A stretch of DNA of 64,000 bases from Brevibacillus centrosporus (GTDB taxonomy: Bacteria; Bacillota; Bacilli; Brevibacillales; Brevibacillaceae): positions 124,001 through 188,000 of the forward strand of contig NZ_RHHP01000003.1 of NCBI RefSeq assembly GCF_003710815.1, written 5' to 3'. Below, piece by piece: positions 24,280 through 32,504 of the stretch; within the stretch, counting starts at the first letter, position 1, and each line of letters starts with the position of its first letter. Under the pieces are notes generated by a model. It was given only the letters and a program-made list of their open reading frames with translations. It did not search any database and was not told the origin of the DNA. A program made the position numbers and the translations under genes.

Positions 24280-25221
24280 CTACTTGGTCACGTGGTCGTG
24301 GTCGTGGTCGTGATCGTGTTCATGTTCATGATCGTGGTCGTGATCATGGTGGTGGTGATGCCCATGATGATGGTGATGATGTCCGTGTTCGTCATCGTGG
24401 TGGTGATGGTGATGATCGATGTGCTCCATCGCTGCCAGTCGGTACTGACAGGTGTCGCAGTTCAGCTTGACTTCGCCGTGCAAGGCTTCCTCCACGCGGT
24501 CTTTCAGCACCTCTTTCAGCAGGGGATGGAATCCGAAATACTCCGCCATCGTGAACTGTGCGTCTGGATATTTCGCACGGAACTGCTCCAGCTGATCGCT
24601 CATCCGCTTGATCAATACCCCAGTGAACAGGAAGTAAGGCAGCACCACAACATGGCGTGCACCCAGCTTCAGGCAGCGCTCGATCCCTTCGTCATACAGG
24701 GGGTAGGTCACACCCATGAAGGCCGTTTCGACCCACTTCGCTTTATAGCGCTCCCAGAACAGTCGGGACATTTTGTAAATATCGCTGTTGGCATCTGCAT
24801 CGCTGCTGCCGCGTCCAATGACGAGAACAGCCAGGTCTTCATGCTCTTCGCCAGAGGCAAAGCCAGCATCGTTCATCCGGGTCGTCAGGATGTTGATGAC
24901 TTCATCGTGAATCCCGATCGGGCGTCCGTAGATGAACTGGACGTGCGGATGCAGCTCCTTCGCCTCATCGATTGCCGCAGGAATGTGGATTTTCGCATGT
25001 CCTGCCGAGAACAGAATGATCGGGATGACTGCTACGCGCGTCGCTCCGCGTTTGACGCAGGTGTTCAGCCCTTGCAGCATGTCCGGGCGTTCGAACTCCA
25101 GGAAACACGTCTCAATGATCGGTACATCCAGCTCGGGTGCAAGTGAATTCACAAACTGCCTAATTTCTTCATTCCCCTCTGGGTCTTTGCTTCCGTGTCC
25201 GACAAATAATACTGCGTCCAT
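24280..25221 (-). CDS. cbiX: Sirohydrochlorin cobaltochelatase with His-rich metal-binding tail
   Basis: This 313-residue long-type CbiX inserts Co2+ into sirohydrochlorin and starts the cobalt-early pathway. Two repeated chelatase halves are visible: LFVGHGSKDPEGNEEIR with GHAKIHIPAAIDEA in the first, and VLVIGRGSSDADANSDIY with LPYFLFTGVLIKRM in the second. Near residue 252 is CDTCQYR, a CxxC motif that in Bacillus megaterium-type CbiX contributes to an Fe-S centre. The last 45 residues are almost entirely histidine, aspartate and glutamate, seen as repeated CAT/GAT codons at 24290-24420. They are likely a cobalt store or delivery arm. ATG 25221 has a GGAGGAGATTAC site. Confidence 0.95.
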   Translation of the reverse strand: MDAVLFVGHGSKDPEGNEEIRQFVNSLAPELDVPIIETCFLEFERPDMLQGLNTCVKRGATRVAVIPIILFSAGHAKIHIPAAIDEAKELHPHVQFIYGRPIGIHDEVINILTTRMNDAGFASGEEHEDLAVLVIGRGSSDADANSDIYKMSRLFWERYKAKWVETAFMGVTYPLYDEGIERCLKLGARHVVVLPYFLFTGVLIKRMSDQLEQFRAKYPDAQFTMAEYFGFHPLLKEVLKDRVEEALHGEVKLNCDTCQYRLAAMEHIDHHHHHHDDEHGHHHHHHGHHHHHDHDHDHEHEHDHDHDHDHVTK

Positions 25222-25272
25222 GTAATCTCCTCCTGAATTCTGTTTGGTTGTATGGCGAAAAGGTCAGCGCTG

Positions 25273-27057
25273 CTAGTCGCCGCAAGCCGCGTTTTCAATC
25301 TCTGCTTTCGCCGGTTCGCGCCAAGCGTAGCCTTCCAGCTCGCCTACCCGTTGGAAAAACTTGTGGAATCGCTCGTTCGGGAAGGCTTCCTGTTTGAAAC
25401 GCGTCACGATGCGCTCCACCACGGAGACGATCTCTTCCTTAGGGATGCCCTCAGCGACCGGGATACCGGAATGCGCGTTGCGTCCGACTGTTTTCGCTCC
25501 GAGGAACAGATCGAACTTGCCTTTGCGAAACACGATTCCGATATCCTCCTTGACTGCGCCGTAGCAGGCCATCCCGCAGCCGTTGAAGCCGATTTTCAGC
25601 TCCTTGGGCATTTCCTTGCCACCCAGCTTTTGATGCAGCTCTTCCGCGAACGGAATACCATCCTTTTTCTCGCCATCGCAAAAATCGCATGCTTTCACCG
25701 ATACGACGTCACCAATCGGGCTCAGAATCAGTCCGAGCTGGCGGAGCTTTGTCGTGATACCATCCGGATTGGCAGTCGGGACCCGCAGAATAATCTGATG
25801 ATGCGGCGTGTACTCCAGTTCGCCTTTTTCCCCGGCTACCTCGGCGAGTGCCATCATCTGCTGCGGCGTTATCTTTTTGTTCGCAACACCCGGGCTGACC
25901 GCACACTCGAAAATCATTTCCGGCACAAAGGAGGATGCGGTACGCGCAGCTGGACTCGCGCTCTGTGGTGTGACGATTCCTTTGGCTTCATTGGCAATGG
26001 TCAGTGCCTGCATCGCCCAATCCAGCGGTGTTGCCTTAGACTCTGCCGCAGGCGGTGCCTCCAAAACAGCTGTCGCCGTCGTAGTAGAGGTATCCGCTAG
26101 GCTGGATGCGACTGGCCCTTCCAATGGTAGGGAGAGCGTCACCGACTTACTGCCCTTCTCTTCGCGGGCGGATGGAGCAGATGCGATCGAGCCTGCCGCT
26201 TCTGGCCTCATCTCGGCTTCTTCCGCCGCCTCCAGCGACCACGGCTCATTCTCTACACGCAAACGCTGATGCGGCTTAAGCGGCTGTTCATCCGCAGACA
26301 AGGTGTATTTACGCTGGTAGCCGCGCGGGGTAATCATCTTTCCATCGTAAACAAACGTCGAGGTGTTGCCGATAATCACGGTCGTCAGCATGCCGATATC
26401 GTGCTCGAGCATCTGCGCAAGCGTAGTGACTACGACATGCTCCCGTTCGCGAAACGCACTTTTGACGATCCCGACAGGCGTGTCCGGCGAGCGGTATTGG
26501 AGCAAAATGCGCTGTGCTTCTACAATCTGGCGCGTACGGCGACCACTGCGCGGGTTGTACAGCGCGATGACGAAGTCTGCCATCCCTGCCGCATCGATCC
26601 GGCGGGCGATCAGCTCCCACGGCGTCAAATGGTCACTGAGACTGATCGTGCAGGCATCATGCATGATGGGTGCGCCCAAAATCGCACCACAGGAGTTGAT
26701 CGCTGAGATTCCCGGTACGATCTCGATGGGAACCCCGGTCGCTTCCGTCCAGCCCTTTTCCACCAGGACTTCGTAAACCAGACCTGCCATGCCGTATACA
26801 CCGGCGTCGCCACTGGAGATCACGGCTACCTTTTTGCCCTCCTCCTCAGCTTGTCGCACGGCCTCCCGTGCACGAGTCACCTCTTCGGTCATCCCGGTGC
26901 TGACCACTTCCTGATCCGTCAACAGCTCGCGAATCAGATCCACATATGTCGAGTAGCCAATGATGACATCCGACTCCTGAATCGCTTCCCGCGCCCGTTT
27001 GGTGATATGCTCAAAACTTCCCGGGCCAAACCCGATCACAAACAACTTGCCGCTCAT
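25273..27057 (-). CDS. cbiH: Cobalt-factor III C17-methyltransferase with C-terminal Fe-S (nitrite/sulfite reductase-like) domain
   Basis: About 594 residues, against about 240 for plain CbiH. The N-terminal methylase (LFVIGFGPGSFEHITKRA, VISSGDAGVYGMAGLVYE, VPGISAINSCGAILGAP) methylates C17 and contracts the ring. An Ala/Ser/Thr/Glu-rich linker of about 120 residues follows. The C-terminal domain resembles the ferredoxin-like and Fe-S halves of nitrite/sulfite reductases (TPHHQIILRV, then KACDFCDG and GFNGCGMACYGAV). Its cysteines are arranged as for a 4Fe-4S cluster, as described for Bacillus megaterium CbiH60. The start ATG 27057 follows GAGGAGGGGCCGT; a longer frame to 27177 runs into cbiB. 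The gene lies 77 bp after cbiB, the largest gap in the intact part of the operon. Confidence 0.94.
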   Translation of the reverse strand: MSGKLFVIGFGPGSFEHITKRAREAIQESDVIIGYSTYVDLIRELLTDQEVVSTGMTEEVTRAREAVRQAEEEGKKVAVISSGDAGVYGMAGLVYEVLVEKGWTEATGVPIEIVPGISAINSCGAILGAPIMHDACTISLSDHLTPWELIARRIDAAGMADFVIALYNPRSGRRTRQIVEAQRILLQYRSPDTPVGIVKSAFREREHVVVTTLAQMLEHDIGMLTTVIIGNTSTFVYDGKMITPRGYQRKYTLSADEQPLKPHQRLRVENEPWSLEAAEEAEMRPEAAGSIASAPSAREEKGSKSVTLSLPLEGPVASSLADTSTTTATAVLEAPPAAESKATPLDWAMQALTIANEAKGIVTPQSASPAARTASSFVPEMIFECAVSPGVANKKITPQQMMALAEVAGEKGELEYTPHHQIILRVPTANPDGITTKLRQLGLILSPIGDVVSVKACDFCDGEKKDGIPFAEELHQKLGGKEMPKELKIGFNGCGMACYGAVKEDIGIVFRKGKFDLFLGAKTVGRNAHSGIPVAEGIPKEEIVSVVERIVTRFKQEAFPNERFHKFFQRVGELEGYAWREPAKAEIENAACGD

Positions 27058-27134
27058 ACGGCCCCTCCTCTCCACTGGCGATGCCAGCGCTCCTTTTTCG
27101 TACTTTCTCTCACGGTTTCTATGCGTTTGACACG

Positions 27135-28088
27135 TTACCCCAGCATGAAAGCTATCGCCATACAAATGAGTAGACATAGCAAGGAAACCAAATACATCAG
27201 TCGGACGGTCGACTGAATATCTTCTGAACGCAAGGGTCTTAGCGGATCACCCATCCTCGCTCGATCAGATGGGACTCCCTGATAAAAATTCAGACCGCCC
27301 AGCTGCACCCCTAGAGCCCCTGCCACGCCTGCTTCTGGCAAGCCGCTGTTTGGGCTTGGATGCAAATGCGCGTCACGGCGAATCATCGCCCAGCACTGCC
27401 GATAGTCCAGATTCGCCAGTTGACTTGCCAACACCAGCAGAAGGGCCGTGAGCCGAGCAGGAATGTAGTTCAGTACGTCATCAAAGCGGGCAGACGCCCA
27501 GCCGAGATTCAGATACTTTTCATTCTTGTAGCCCACCATCGAATCCAGCGTATTGGCTGCCCGATACGCCATCGCCAAGGGTGCACCTCCGATGGCTGCG
27601 TAGATCAGGGGAGAAACGATTGCATCCACGATGTTTTCCGCCACCGTCTCCACTGCACCCCGGCAAATTTCCGATTCGTCCAAATGTTCAGTATCGCGAC
27701 CGACTACCATCGACAGCGAGCGCCTCGCCTGTGCAAAGTCACCTGCCAGCAAATGCTTCGCAATGTCCAAGCCCGCATCTGCCAAGCCTTTTGTCGCGAT
27801 CGTCGTCGAAATGAGCCAGGCACTTACGCACCAGCCAAGGAGGGGATGAATCCATGCGGCAACCCAGACGATCAGCCACACTGCTGCATAGCTGCCTGTG
27901 ACAATCAGCAGCGGAAACAAGAGCCCCGCCCTTTTCAAATGTTCTTCCTTTTTGACTCGTGCGCGGATGACAGTCTCCAACCGTGAAATCCACCAGCCAA
28001 TGATGACAACAGGATGCGTCAAGCCGCGCGGATCACCTACCACCCGATCTATCAGGTAGGATGCACCCAATATCAAAGCCTCGTTCAT
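27135..28088 (-). CDS. cbiB: Adenosylcobinamide-phosphate synthase
   Basis: This 317-residue membrane protein attaches the aminopropanol phosphate arm to adenosylcobyric acid. It begins with a hydrophobic start and LIDRVVGDPRGLTHPVVIIGWWI, the family's conserved DPR..HP signature. RRSLSMVVGRDTEHLDESEI (two blocks near residue 140) and YRAANTLDSMVGYKNEKY near 180 follow, with several transmembrane segments. ATG 28088 overlaps the cobC stop (ATGA) after GAGAGGATCAAG. It works with CobD, encoded four genes upstream. Confidence 0.94.
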   Translation of the reverse strand: MNEALILGASYLIDRVVGDPRGLTHPVVIIGWWISRLETVIRARVKKEEHLKRAGLLFPLLIVTGSYAAVWLIVWVAAWIHPLLGWCVSAWLISTTIATKGLADAGLDIAKHLLAGDFAQARRSLSMVVGRDTEHLDESEICRGAVETVAENIVDAIVSPLIYAAIGGAPLAMAYRAANTLDSMVGYKNEKYLNLGWASARFDDVLNYIPARLTALLLVLASQLANLDYRQCWAMIRRDAHLHPSPNSGLPEAGVAGALGVQLGGLNFYQGVPSDRARMGDPLRPLRSEDIQSTVRLMYLVSLLCLLICMAIAFMLG

Positions 28089-28708
28089 CTTGATCCTCTC
28101 TCGTTTCTAAGAGATTGCTTTACAAAGCATTGGCCGTTCCATTCCACGAGCATGGCTTCGCCGTTTTTCAAGCCTTCTGTCTGCCAATAGCGACTTGGAT
28201 CCTGCAAAAGCCAGGCTGACTGAAACCAGCGGATAACGCCCCCGTGCGTGACCAATACCTTTGTCGCTCCTTGCTTTTGCGCGAGTGCTTCACGAAGCAT
28301 TCCGCGCAGCCACCCGTCGACCCGCTCCCCCAGCTGCAGCAAGCTTTCGCCGTCTGGCGGTCTGTACGCAAAGGGATCGTCGTACCACTGTGTTGCCCGC
28401 TCTTTGTCTTTTTGCATCAGTTCGTCGTATGTAAGCAGCTCCCATTGGCCAAAGGACAGCTCTCGCAGCGCAGGAACCGTTACGATCGGCACTCCCCGGC
28501 GAGACGCGAGGGGCTTCGCCGTCTGCAAGCAGCGCTGCAAATCACTGGAATAGAGCTGAACAGAACCGTACTCATCCCCCGCCAGTCTCTGTGCGAGTTC
28601 CTCTGCTTCATGCAGCCCTTGCTCGTTCAAAGAGACATCACTGTGGCCTAAATACCGCTTTTGCCGATTCATTTCTGTCTCTGCGTGGCGTATCCAGAGC
28701 CATTTCAT
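28085..28708 (-). CDS. cobC: Alpha-ribazole phosphatase-type histidine phosphatase
   Basis: This 207-residue phosphoglycerate-mutase-like histidine phosphatase begins KWLWIRHAETEMNRQKRYLGHS, with the catalytic RHxE motif at residues 7-10. The second catalytic histidine is in VLVTHGGVIRWF near 150. In the B12 pathway it removes phosphate from alpha-ribazole 5'-phosphate or from adenosylcobalamin 5'-phosphate. I use ATG 28708, which overlaps the cobS stop (ATGA). The same frame is open upstream only because it runs antisense-free through cobS. Placement between cbiB and cobS supports the pathway assignment over a general phosphatase. Confidence 0.88.
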   Translation of the reverse strand: MKWLWIRHAETEMNRQKRYLGHSDVSLNEQGLHEAEELAQRLAGDEYGSVQLYSSDLQRCLQTAKPLASRRGVPIVTVPALRELSFGQWELLTYDELMQKDKERATQWYDDPFAYRPPDGESLLQLGERVDGWLRGMLREALAQKQGATKVLVTHGGVIRWFQSAWLLQDPSRYWQTEGLKNGEAMLVEWNGQCFVKQSLRNERGSR

Positions 28709-29442
28709 CTCCACCAGCTCCCTGCCAATACGAGCAGCATGACTGCCTCGCTGCTCTCGATCACAGCCCCGTAGCAGTCGCCGTTCAGACCTCCAAGCTT
28801 GCCTGCGACCGTACGCGAAAACCACAGGGCAAACAGCAGCGATACCGCGATGGCTGCCACCGCTGCCCATCCACCGAGAAACCATCCAGCTGCGAGCAAG
28901 AAGAGATAGCTGAGCAAGATCGCAAATGAGGACAGCCCCTCGCTGATGCCCTTGCCAATCCCTTTCTCAGCGGATAGATACGGCCAAAAGCGGATCGACA
29001 GCAGCACATGCGTCCTCGCCGCGAATGGCACAAGGACGAGCAGCGCCCATTTGGCAGAAGCCAGTTCAGCCAGGGAAGCCGTTTTGAGCAGCAGCAGCAG
29101 AATCGCTGCCAGCACGCCCATCGCACCTACACGGCTGTCTTTCATAATGGCGAGAATTTGCGCCCGCGGTCGGCTGCTGCCCAGACCATCCGCCAAATCC
29201 ATCCACCCATCCAGATGAAGTCCTCCCGTCATGTACACCCATATCACGAGAGTCAGAACAGCTGCCAAAAAGGGACTAAACAGGTACAGGACAGCTTGAT
29301 GTACGGCCAATAAAATCAGCCCGATTACGATCCCTACAACGGGATACCCATTGACACTCTTCTTCCAAGCCGTATCCGAAGGCTTCAGCCACGGGACGGG
29401 AATTCTCGTAAAAAACGCAATCGCATGCCACAACGCATTCAT
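28705..29442 (-). CDS. cobS: Adenosylcobinamide-GDP ribazoletransferase (cobalamin synthase)
   Basis: This 245-residue polytopic membrane enzyme joins alpha-ribazole (phosphate) to adenosylcobinamide-GDP. It begins MNALWHAIAFFTRIPVPW and shows GGLHLDGWMDLADGLG near residue 75, the acidic nucleotide/metal-binding signature of the family. KDSRVGAMGVLAAILLLLLK follows. The ATG at 29442 overlaps the cobU stop (ATGA) and has GGAGGATAAAAGG upstream. The protein is the membrane partner of CobU and CobC. Confidence 0.93.
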   Translation of the reverse strand: MNALWHAIAFFTRIPVPWLKPSDTAWKKSVNGYPVVGIVIGLILLAVHQAVLYLFSPFLAAVLTLVIWVYMTGGLHLDGWMDLADGLGSSRPRAQILAIMKDSRVGAMGVLAAILLLLLKTASLAELASAKWALLVLVPFAARTHVLLSIRFWPYLSAEKGIGKGISEGLSSFAILLSYLFLLAAGWFLGGWAAVAAIAVSLLFALWFSRTVAGKLGGLNGDCYGAVIESSEAVMLLVLAGSWWR

Positions 29443-29984
29443 CCTTTTATCCTCCAAGGAATCCCGGACAACACCGCGTAGACAGCATCCGCCTGCCTTG
29501 CCGTCATTTGATTGACGTCTCCCAACACATCGGCGAACCAGCGCCCCAGTCGGCTCAAGGCTACTCCACCGAGTCCGACCTCGCTGGTAACGGCGATGAC
29601 CGTCTGCTTTTGACGAGCTGCCTTTATCGTCTCCAGCCATTCCTGCGCGTCACGAAGCACTTCCCGCGTAATGGCCTCGCTTCGCAGCTCCTGCTCGGGT
29701 ACGCCCATCAGCCGATTGCTCACCCAAGTCGACAGGCAATCGATGAGCACCACCTCATAGCCGGCTGCTGAAGCAATAGTTGCGGTCAAACGCCCTCCTA
29801 CCTCTACACATCCCCAGCTGGCGGGGCGACGTGCTTGATGCAGCGCGATTCTCGCTGTCATTTCTTCATCCCAGGCTTCACCCGTTGCTACATAGAGGAC
29901 TGATTGGCTCGTCTTTTCTGCCAGCTCCTCTGCAAATCGACTCTTTCCAGAACGCACTCCGCCTGTTACGAGGATGAGACTCAT
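29439..29984 (-). CDS. cobU: Adenosylcobinamide kinase / adenosylcobinamide-phosphate guanylyltransferase
   Basis: This 181-residue bifunctional enzyme phosphorylates adenosylcobinamide and transfers GMP. The P-loop VTGGVRSGKSRFAEELA lies at residues 7-23, YVATGEAWDEEM near 33 (guanylylated His equivalent downstream in ALHQARRP) and EVVLIDCLSTWVSN near 78. VTSEVGLGGVALSRLGRWFAD matches family C-terminal motifs. ATG 29984 overlaps the cobD stop and follows GGGAGGTGGGAGCG. Confidence 0.94.
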   Translation of the reverse strand: MSLILVTGGVRSGKSRFAEELAEKTSQSVLYVATGEAWDEEMTARIALHQARRPASWGCVEVGGRLTATIASAAGYEVVLIDCLSTWVSNRLMGVPEQELRSEAITREVLRDAQEWLETIKAARQKQTVIAVTSEVGLGGVALSRLGRWFADVLGDVNQMTARQADAVYAVLSGIPWRIKG

Positions 29985-31087
29985 CGCTCCCACCTCCCGC
30001 CGCACCAGATGTCAAGCAGGGCTGACACGAGCTGTTCGTTTTCCTCTCGACCACGAACAGCCAAGCGTACATCATGGGCAGTCAAGCCGGGATACATGGC
30101 ACAGCTGCGGATCAGGATTCCTTTTTTGCCGAGCAGCTCTTGCAATTGCTCCGCTGTCTTCTCTTTGGGAGAGCGAACCAGCAGGAAGTTGGCTTCCCCA
30201 GCCCATACCTTCCACCCCAGCTCTTCCCGAATGAAGCTGGTGAGGAACGTCCGTTCCCCGGCAATCAGCTCTCGCGTCTTTGTCTCGTACTCCTGCTCCT
30301 GCAGACACAGCTCGCCTGCCCGCAGCGCCAGTGCATTCACACTCCAGCTCACCTGCTTTTCACGCATGCGACAGATCACATCTGGATGCGCTATGGCATA
30401 GCCGAGCCTCAGTCCGGGGATCGCGTACATCTTGGTCATGGAACGCATGAGGATGACGTGTGGAAAGCTTTCCAGCTGATCGGCCAGCGTATACTGTCTC
30501 TCCTCCTCCACGAAGTCGAGAAACGCTTCATCCACGACCAGCCACGTCTTCGTCTGCTCCGCCCAGTCCGCCATTTTCACAAGCTCATCCGGCTGGTACA
30601 AAATGCCCGTCGGATTGTTCGGAGATCCGACGAAAACCAGATCCGCCGCTTCGAACAATCGGTACACCTCGACCATCTCTGGCTTATAGCCGTTTTCTTC
30701 CACGCCGTAGCAGCTGACGACTTTTGCACCAAATTGGGTGGCCAGCTGCGCGTATTCAGAAAAGCACGGATAGACTACTCCGACCGTCTGCGGTTGAAGC
30801 CCTAGTATTGCCAGTGCCATAGCTTCCGCTGCTCCATTCGCTGGCAAGAGCCACTCTTTTGGCAAGCCCAGACGTGTAGCCAAAGCGGCCCGGAATACTC
30901 GATGCCCAGGGTCTGGATACTGCGTGACATCGGCAATGGAAGCCACCAGCATTCGTTTGACACTCTTTGGCATCCCGAGCGGATTGATATTAGCGCTGTA
31001 ATCGAGAAAGTCCCCCGGAGACACTCCAAATCGCTCTGAAGCTGTCAGCAGGTTCCCTCCATGCCCAAACGTTTCTATGACGTTCAT
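29981..31087 (-). CDS. cobD: L-threonine-O-3-phosphate decarboxylase (PLP enzyme)
   Basis: This 368-residue class-I aminotransferase-fold protein makes aminopropanol phosphate from threonine phosphate for the nucleotide loop. Seen are GVSPGDFLDYSANINPLG near the start, VGSPNNPTGILYQPDELVKMAD near 150, VVDEAFLDFVEE near 185 and RSMTKMYAIPGLRLGYAI near 212, whose lysine is the PLP Schiff-base residue. ATG 31087 shares one base with the cobO stop (TGATG). Histidinol-phosphate aminotransferase is a close relative; the operon context decides for CobD. Confidence 0.92.
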   Translation of the reverse strand: MNVIETFGHGGNLLTASERFGVSPGDFLDYSANINPLGMPKSVKRMLVASIADVTQYPDPGHRVFRAALATRLGLPKEWLLPANGAAEAMALAILGLQPQTVGVVYPCFSEYAQLATQFGAKVVSCYGVEENGYKPEMVEVYRLFEAADLVFVGSPNNPTGILYQPDELVKMADWAEQTKTWLVVDEAFLDFVEEERQYTLADQLESFPHVILMRSMTKMYAIPGLRLGYAIAHPDVICRMREKQVSWSVNALALRAGELCLQEQEYETKTRELIAGERTFLTSFIREELGWKVWAGEANFLLVRSPKEKTAEQLQELLGKKGILIRSCAMYPGLTAHDVRLAVRGREENEQLVSALLDIWCGGRWER

Positions 31088-31635
31088 CAGAATTCCACTC
31101 CAAGGACGGCAGGAATTCCTTCGTCGTAATAGTGCTTAATCGGCTTCATCTCTGTGACCAGATCTGCCATGTCCATGATCTCCTGCTTGGCGCTGCGTCC
31201 GGTAATTACGAGGTGAATGTGCTTCGGTCTGCTTTTGATCGTCTCTAGGACGTCTTCCAACGGCAGCACGTCATCAATCGGGAAGCGGTCGATCGCCAGC
31301 GCATTGTTCAGCTCATCGAAAATCACGACATCGTAGCCCCCGTGAAGGAGCTGCTCTTTTGCATAGCCCCACGCAGCTTGCAGCGCCTCGCGATGCTCTT
31401 CTGGCGTCTTCGTCCAGGTAAAGCCAATTCCTTTTTGCACGATGTCGATGCCAATCTTGTCAAACACGAGCTTTTCGCCATAGGTACGATCCGGTGATTT
31501 GATGAACTGCACCATCAGCACTTTTTTCCCACGTCCCGTCGCACGTACAGCCAGCCCGAGCGCCGCCGTCGTCTTCCCTTTTCCGTCTCCTGTATAGACC
31601 AGCAGCAAGCCTCGTTTTGCATCTTGTTTACTCAT
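31087..31635 (-). CDS. cobO: ATP:corrinoid adenosyltransferase (CobO/BtuR type)
   Basis: This 182-residue P-loop protein transfers the adenosyl group of ATP to cob(I)alamin or corrinoid intermediates. The Walker A variant LLVYTGDGKGKTTAALGLAVRA lies near residues 11-32 and VVIFDELNNALAIDRFP near 105. HIHLVITGRSAKQEIMDMAD matches the family C-terminus. It is the first structural gene of the operon, with AGGAGGATTTTCT before ATG 31635, just downstream of the leader terminator and the adenosylcobalamin riboswitch. It is thus the gene most directly controlled by its own product. Confidence 0.95.
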   Translation of the reverse strand: MSKQDAKRGLLLVYTGDGKGKTTAALGLAVRATGRGKKVLMVQFIKSPDRTYGEKLVFDKIGIDIVQKGIGFTWTKTPEEHREALQAAWGYAKEQLLHGGYDVVIFDELNNALAIDRFPIDDVLPLEDVLETIKSRPKHIHLVITGRSAKQEIMDMADLVTEMKPIKHYYDEGIPAVLGVEF

Positions 31636-31654
31636 AGAAAATCCTCCTGAAAAT

Positions 31655-31706
31655 CAAATAAAAAAACGCTTTGTTCTCCCTCATGCAAAAAAAGGAAAAC
31701 AAAGCG
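31655..31706 (-). terminator. Leader terminator of the cob operon (riboswitch expression platform)
   Basis: On the minus strand CGCTTTGTTTTCC pairs with GGAGAACAAAGCG and is followed by TTTTTTTATTT. It lies between the B12 riboswitch and cobO, so ligand binding probably favours this terminator. Confidence 0.8.
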
Positions 31707-31767
31707 CGGATGGCAAGCAAGCAACGATCCTCACCTCTTCCTTTGACCCGAAGGAAATCAGTGTAAA

Positions 31768-31964
31768 CACAAAAACAGGCAGGTCTCCTGGCTCGAGGAT
31801 CATCGCTTTCCTTCTCCTTCCCGCTCCCTATTGGGCAGTGGATGGCAGACGCCGTGAAGAAAAGCTCCTCTCTTACAGTGGCGGGACCGCGTTGGCATTT
31901 CACCAAACTTCCCTTTTAACCTTGCTCCTGCAAAAGGATTTCGCAGAAACAAGGACCTGTTTGT
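31768..31964 (-). promoter_or_regulatory. Adenosylcobalamin riboswitch
   Basis: The minus strand carries the conserved core: GGTCCCGCCACTGT near 31873-31890 and the B12 box AGCCAGGAGACCTGCC at 31778-31793. P1 arms ACAAACAGG (31956-31964) and CCTGTTTTTGT (about 31769-31779) close the structure. Spacing between elements is normal for the class. It lies 133 bp upstream of cobO, followed by an intrinsic terminator, so it should reduce operon expression when adenosylcobalamin is plentiful. It fills most of the 472-bp gap between cobO and the small gene at 32108. Confidence 0.93.
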
Positions 31965-32012
31965 ACTAACTTATTCAGTTGTCATTCACTCCTATGACAA
32001 ACACTTGTTTTA

Positions 32013-32040
32013 ATAATAGCAAATGCCTGTCGGGATTCAA
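32013..32040 (-). promoter_or_regulatory. Candidate sigma-A promoter of the cobalamin operon
   Basis: On the minus strand TTGAAT (32035-32040) and TATTAT (32013-32018) are separated by 16 bp. They are placed about 50 bp before the 5' end of the riboswitch. Confidence 0.5.
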
Positions 32041-32107
32041 GCAAAAGCTGGCAAAAAGGTGTTTTCCCCCTATTTTCCATACAAGGTGTGAGAGAGATGT
32101 CATCTAC

Positions 32108-32332
32108 ATGGTTCAAAAGAGTCCAGCGTTTTCCGATCAGCTCATCACCTGGAATCAGCCTGGCCTTGATAAAATCTTTGGAACTTACGATGAAGAGCTC
32201 GGCGGATACCGATACCTCTATCGCTTCCATCCGGAGAAAAAAGGCACCTACAATCTCGAGGTAGCCTTCCAAATGGAAAGCGATGGGGTGAAAAGAGAAG
32301 GCAAAGCGAAAACAAAAATATACGTTCGGTAA
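32108..32332 (+). CDS. Small hypothetical protein (74 aa)
   Basis: This 74-codon gene is read from ATG 32108; the same frame is open further left, through the riboswitch promoter region. The product is soluble, rich in aromatic and charged residues, and ends in a beta-strand-like pattern (YRYLYRFHPEKKGTYNLEVAF, then KTKIYVR) that recalls the last strands of an immunoglobulin-like fold. No signal peptide or cysteine is present. A good terminator follows at 32339. The ribosome binding site is weak (GAGAGATG or AAGGTG further upstream). It is divergent from the cob operon. Function unknown. Confidence 0.55.
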   Translation: MVQKSPAFSDQLITWNQPGLDKIFGTYDEELGGYRYLYRFHPEKKGTYNLEVAFQMESDGVKREGKAKTKIYVR

Positions 32333-32338
32333 GGAAAA

Positions 32339-32390
32339 ACGGGTACTCCCGCAAGTCACTCTCTGGCTTGCAAGAGGTACCCGTCTTTTA
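32339..32390 (+). terminator. Intrinsic terminator after the 74-aa gene
   Basis: ACGGGTAC (32339-32346) pairs with GTACCCGT (32377-32384), with an inner GCAAG/CTTGC stem, followed by CTTTTATTT. Confidence 0.8.
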
Positions 32391-32431
32391 TTTGCTGCAA
32401 AGAGGGCTCCCCTCCCGTTTCTCCTTTTCTT

Positions 32432-32461
32432 GGATATTTTGGCAACTCTCTTAACAAACTA
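32432..32461 (+). promoter_or_regulatory. Possible sigma-G type promoter of the germination operon
   Basis: GGATA and CAAACTA are separated by 18 bp, close to the forespore sigma-G pattern, 43 bp before the first ger gene. Forespore expression is expected for germinant receptors; the match is imperfect. Confidence 0.35.
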
Positions 32462-32504
32462 ATCTTAATAAGGAGAAAGTTGGAAGGGAGTGAGCGAGTA
32501 ACCA

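Noticed and set aside
24290..24420. Short-period repeats resembling a CRISPR or minisatellite
   Set aside because: They are CAT/GAT codon repeats encoding the His/Asp tail of CbiX; there are no spacers.
23521..25146. Long plus-strand open frame opposite cbiJ and cbiX
   Set aside because: It spans two well-supported minus-strand genes and its valine/methionine repeats are the complement of the His-rich CbiX tail.
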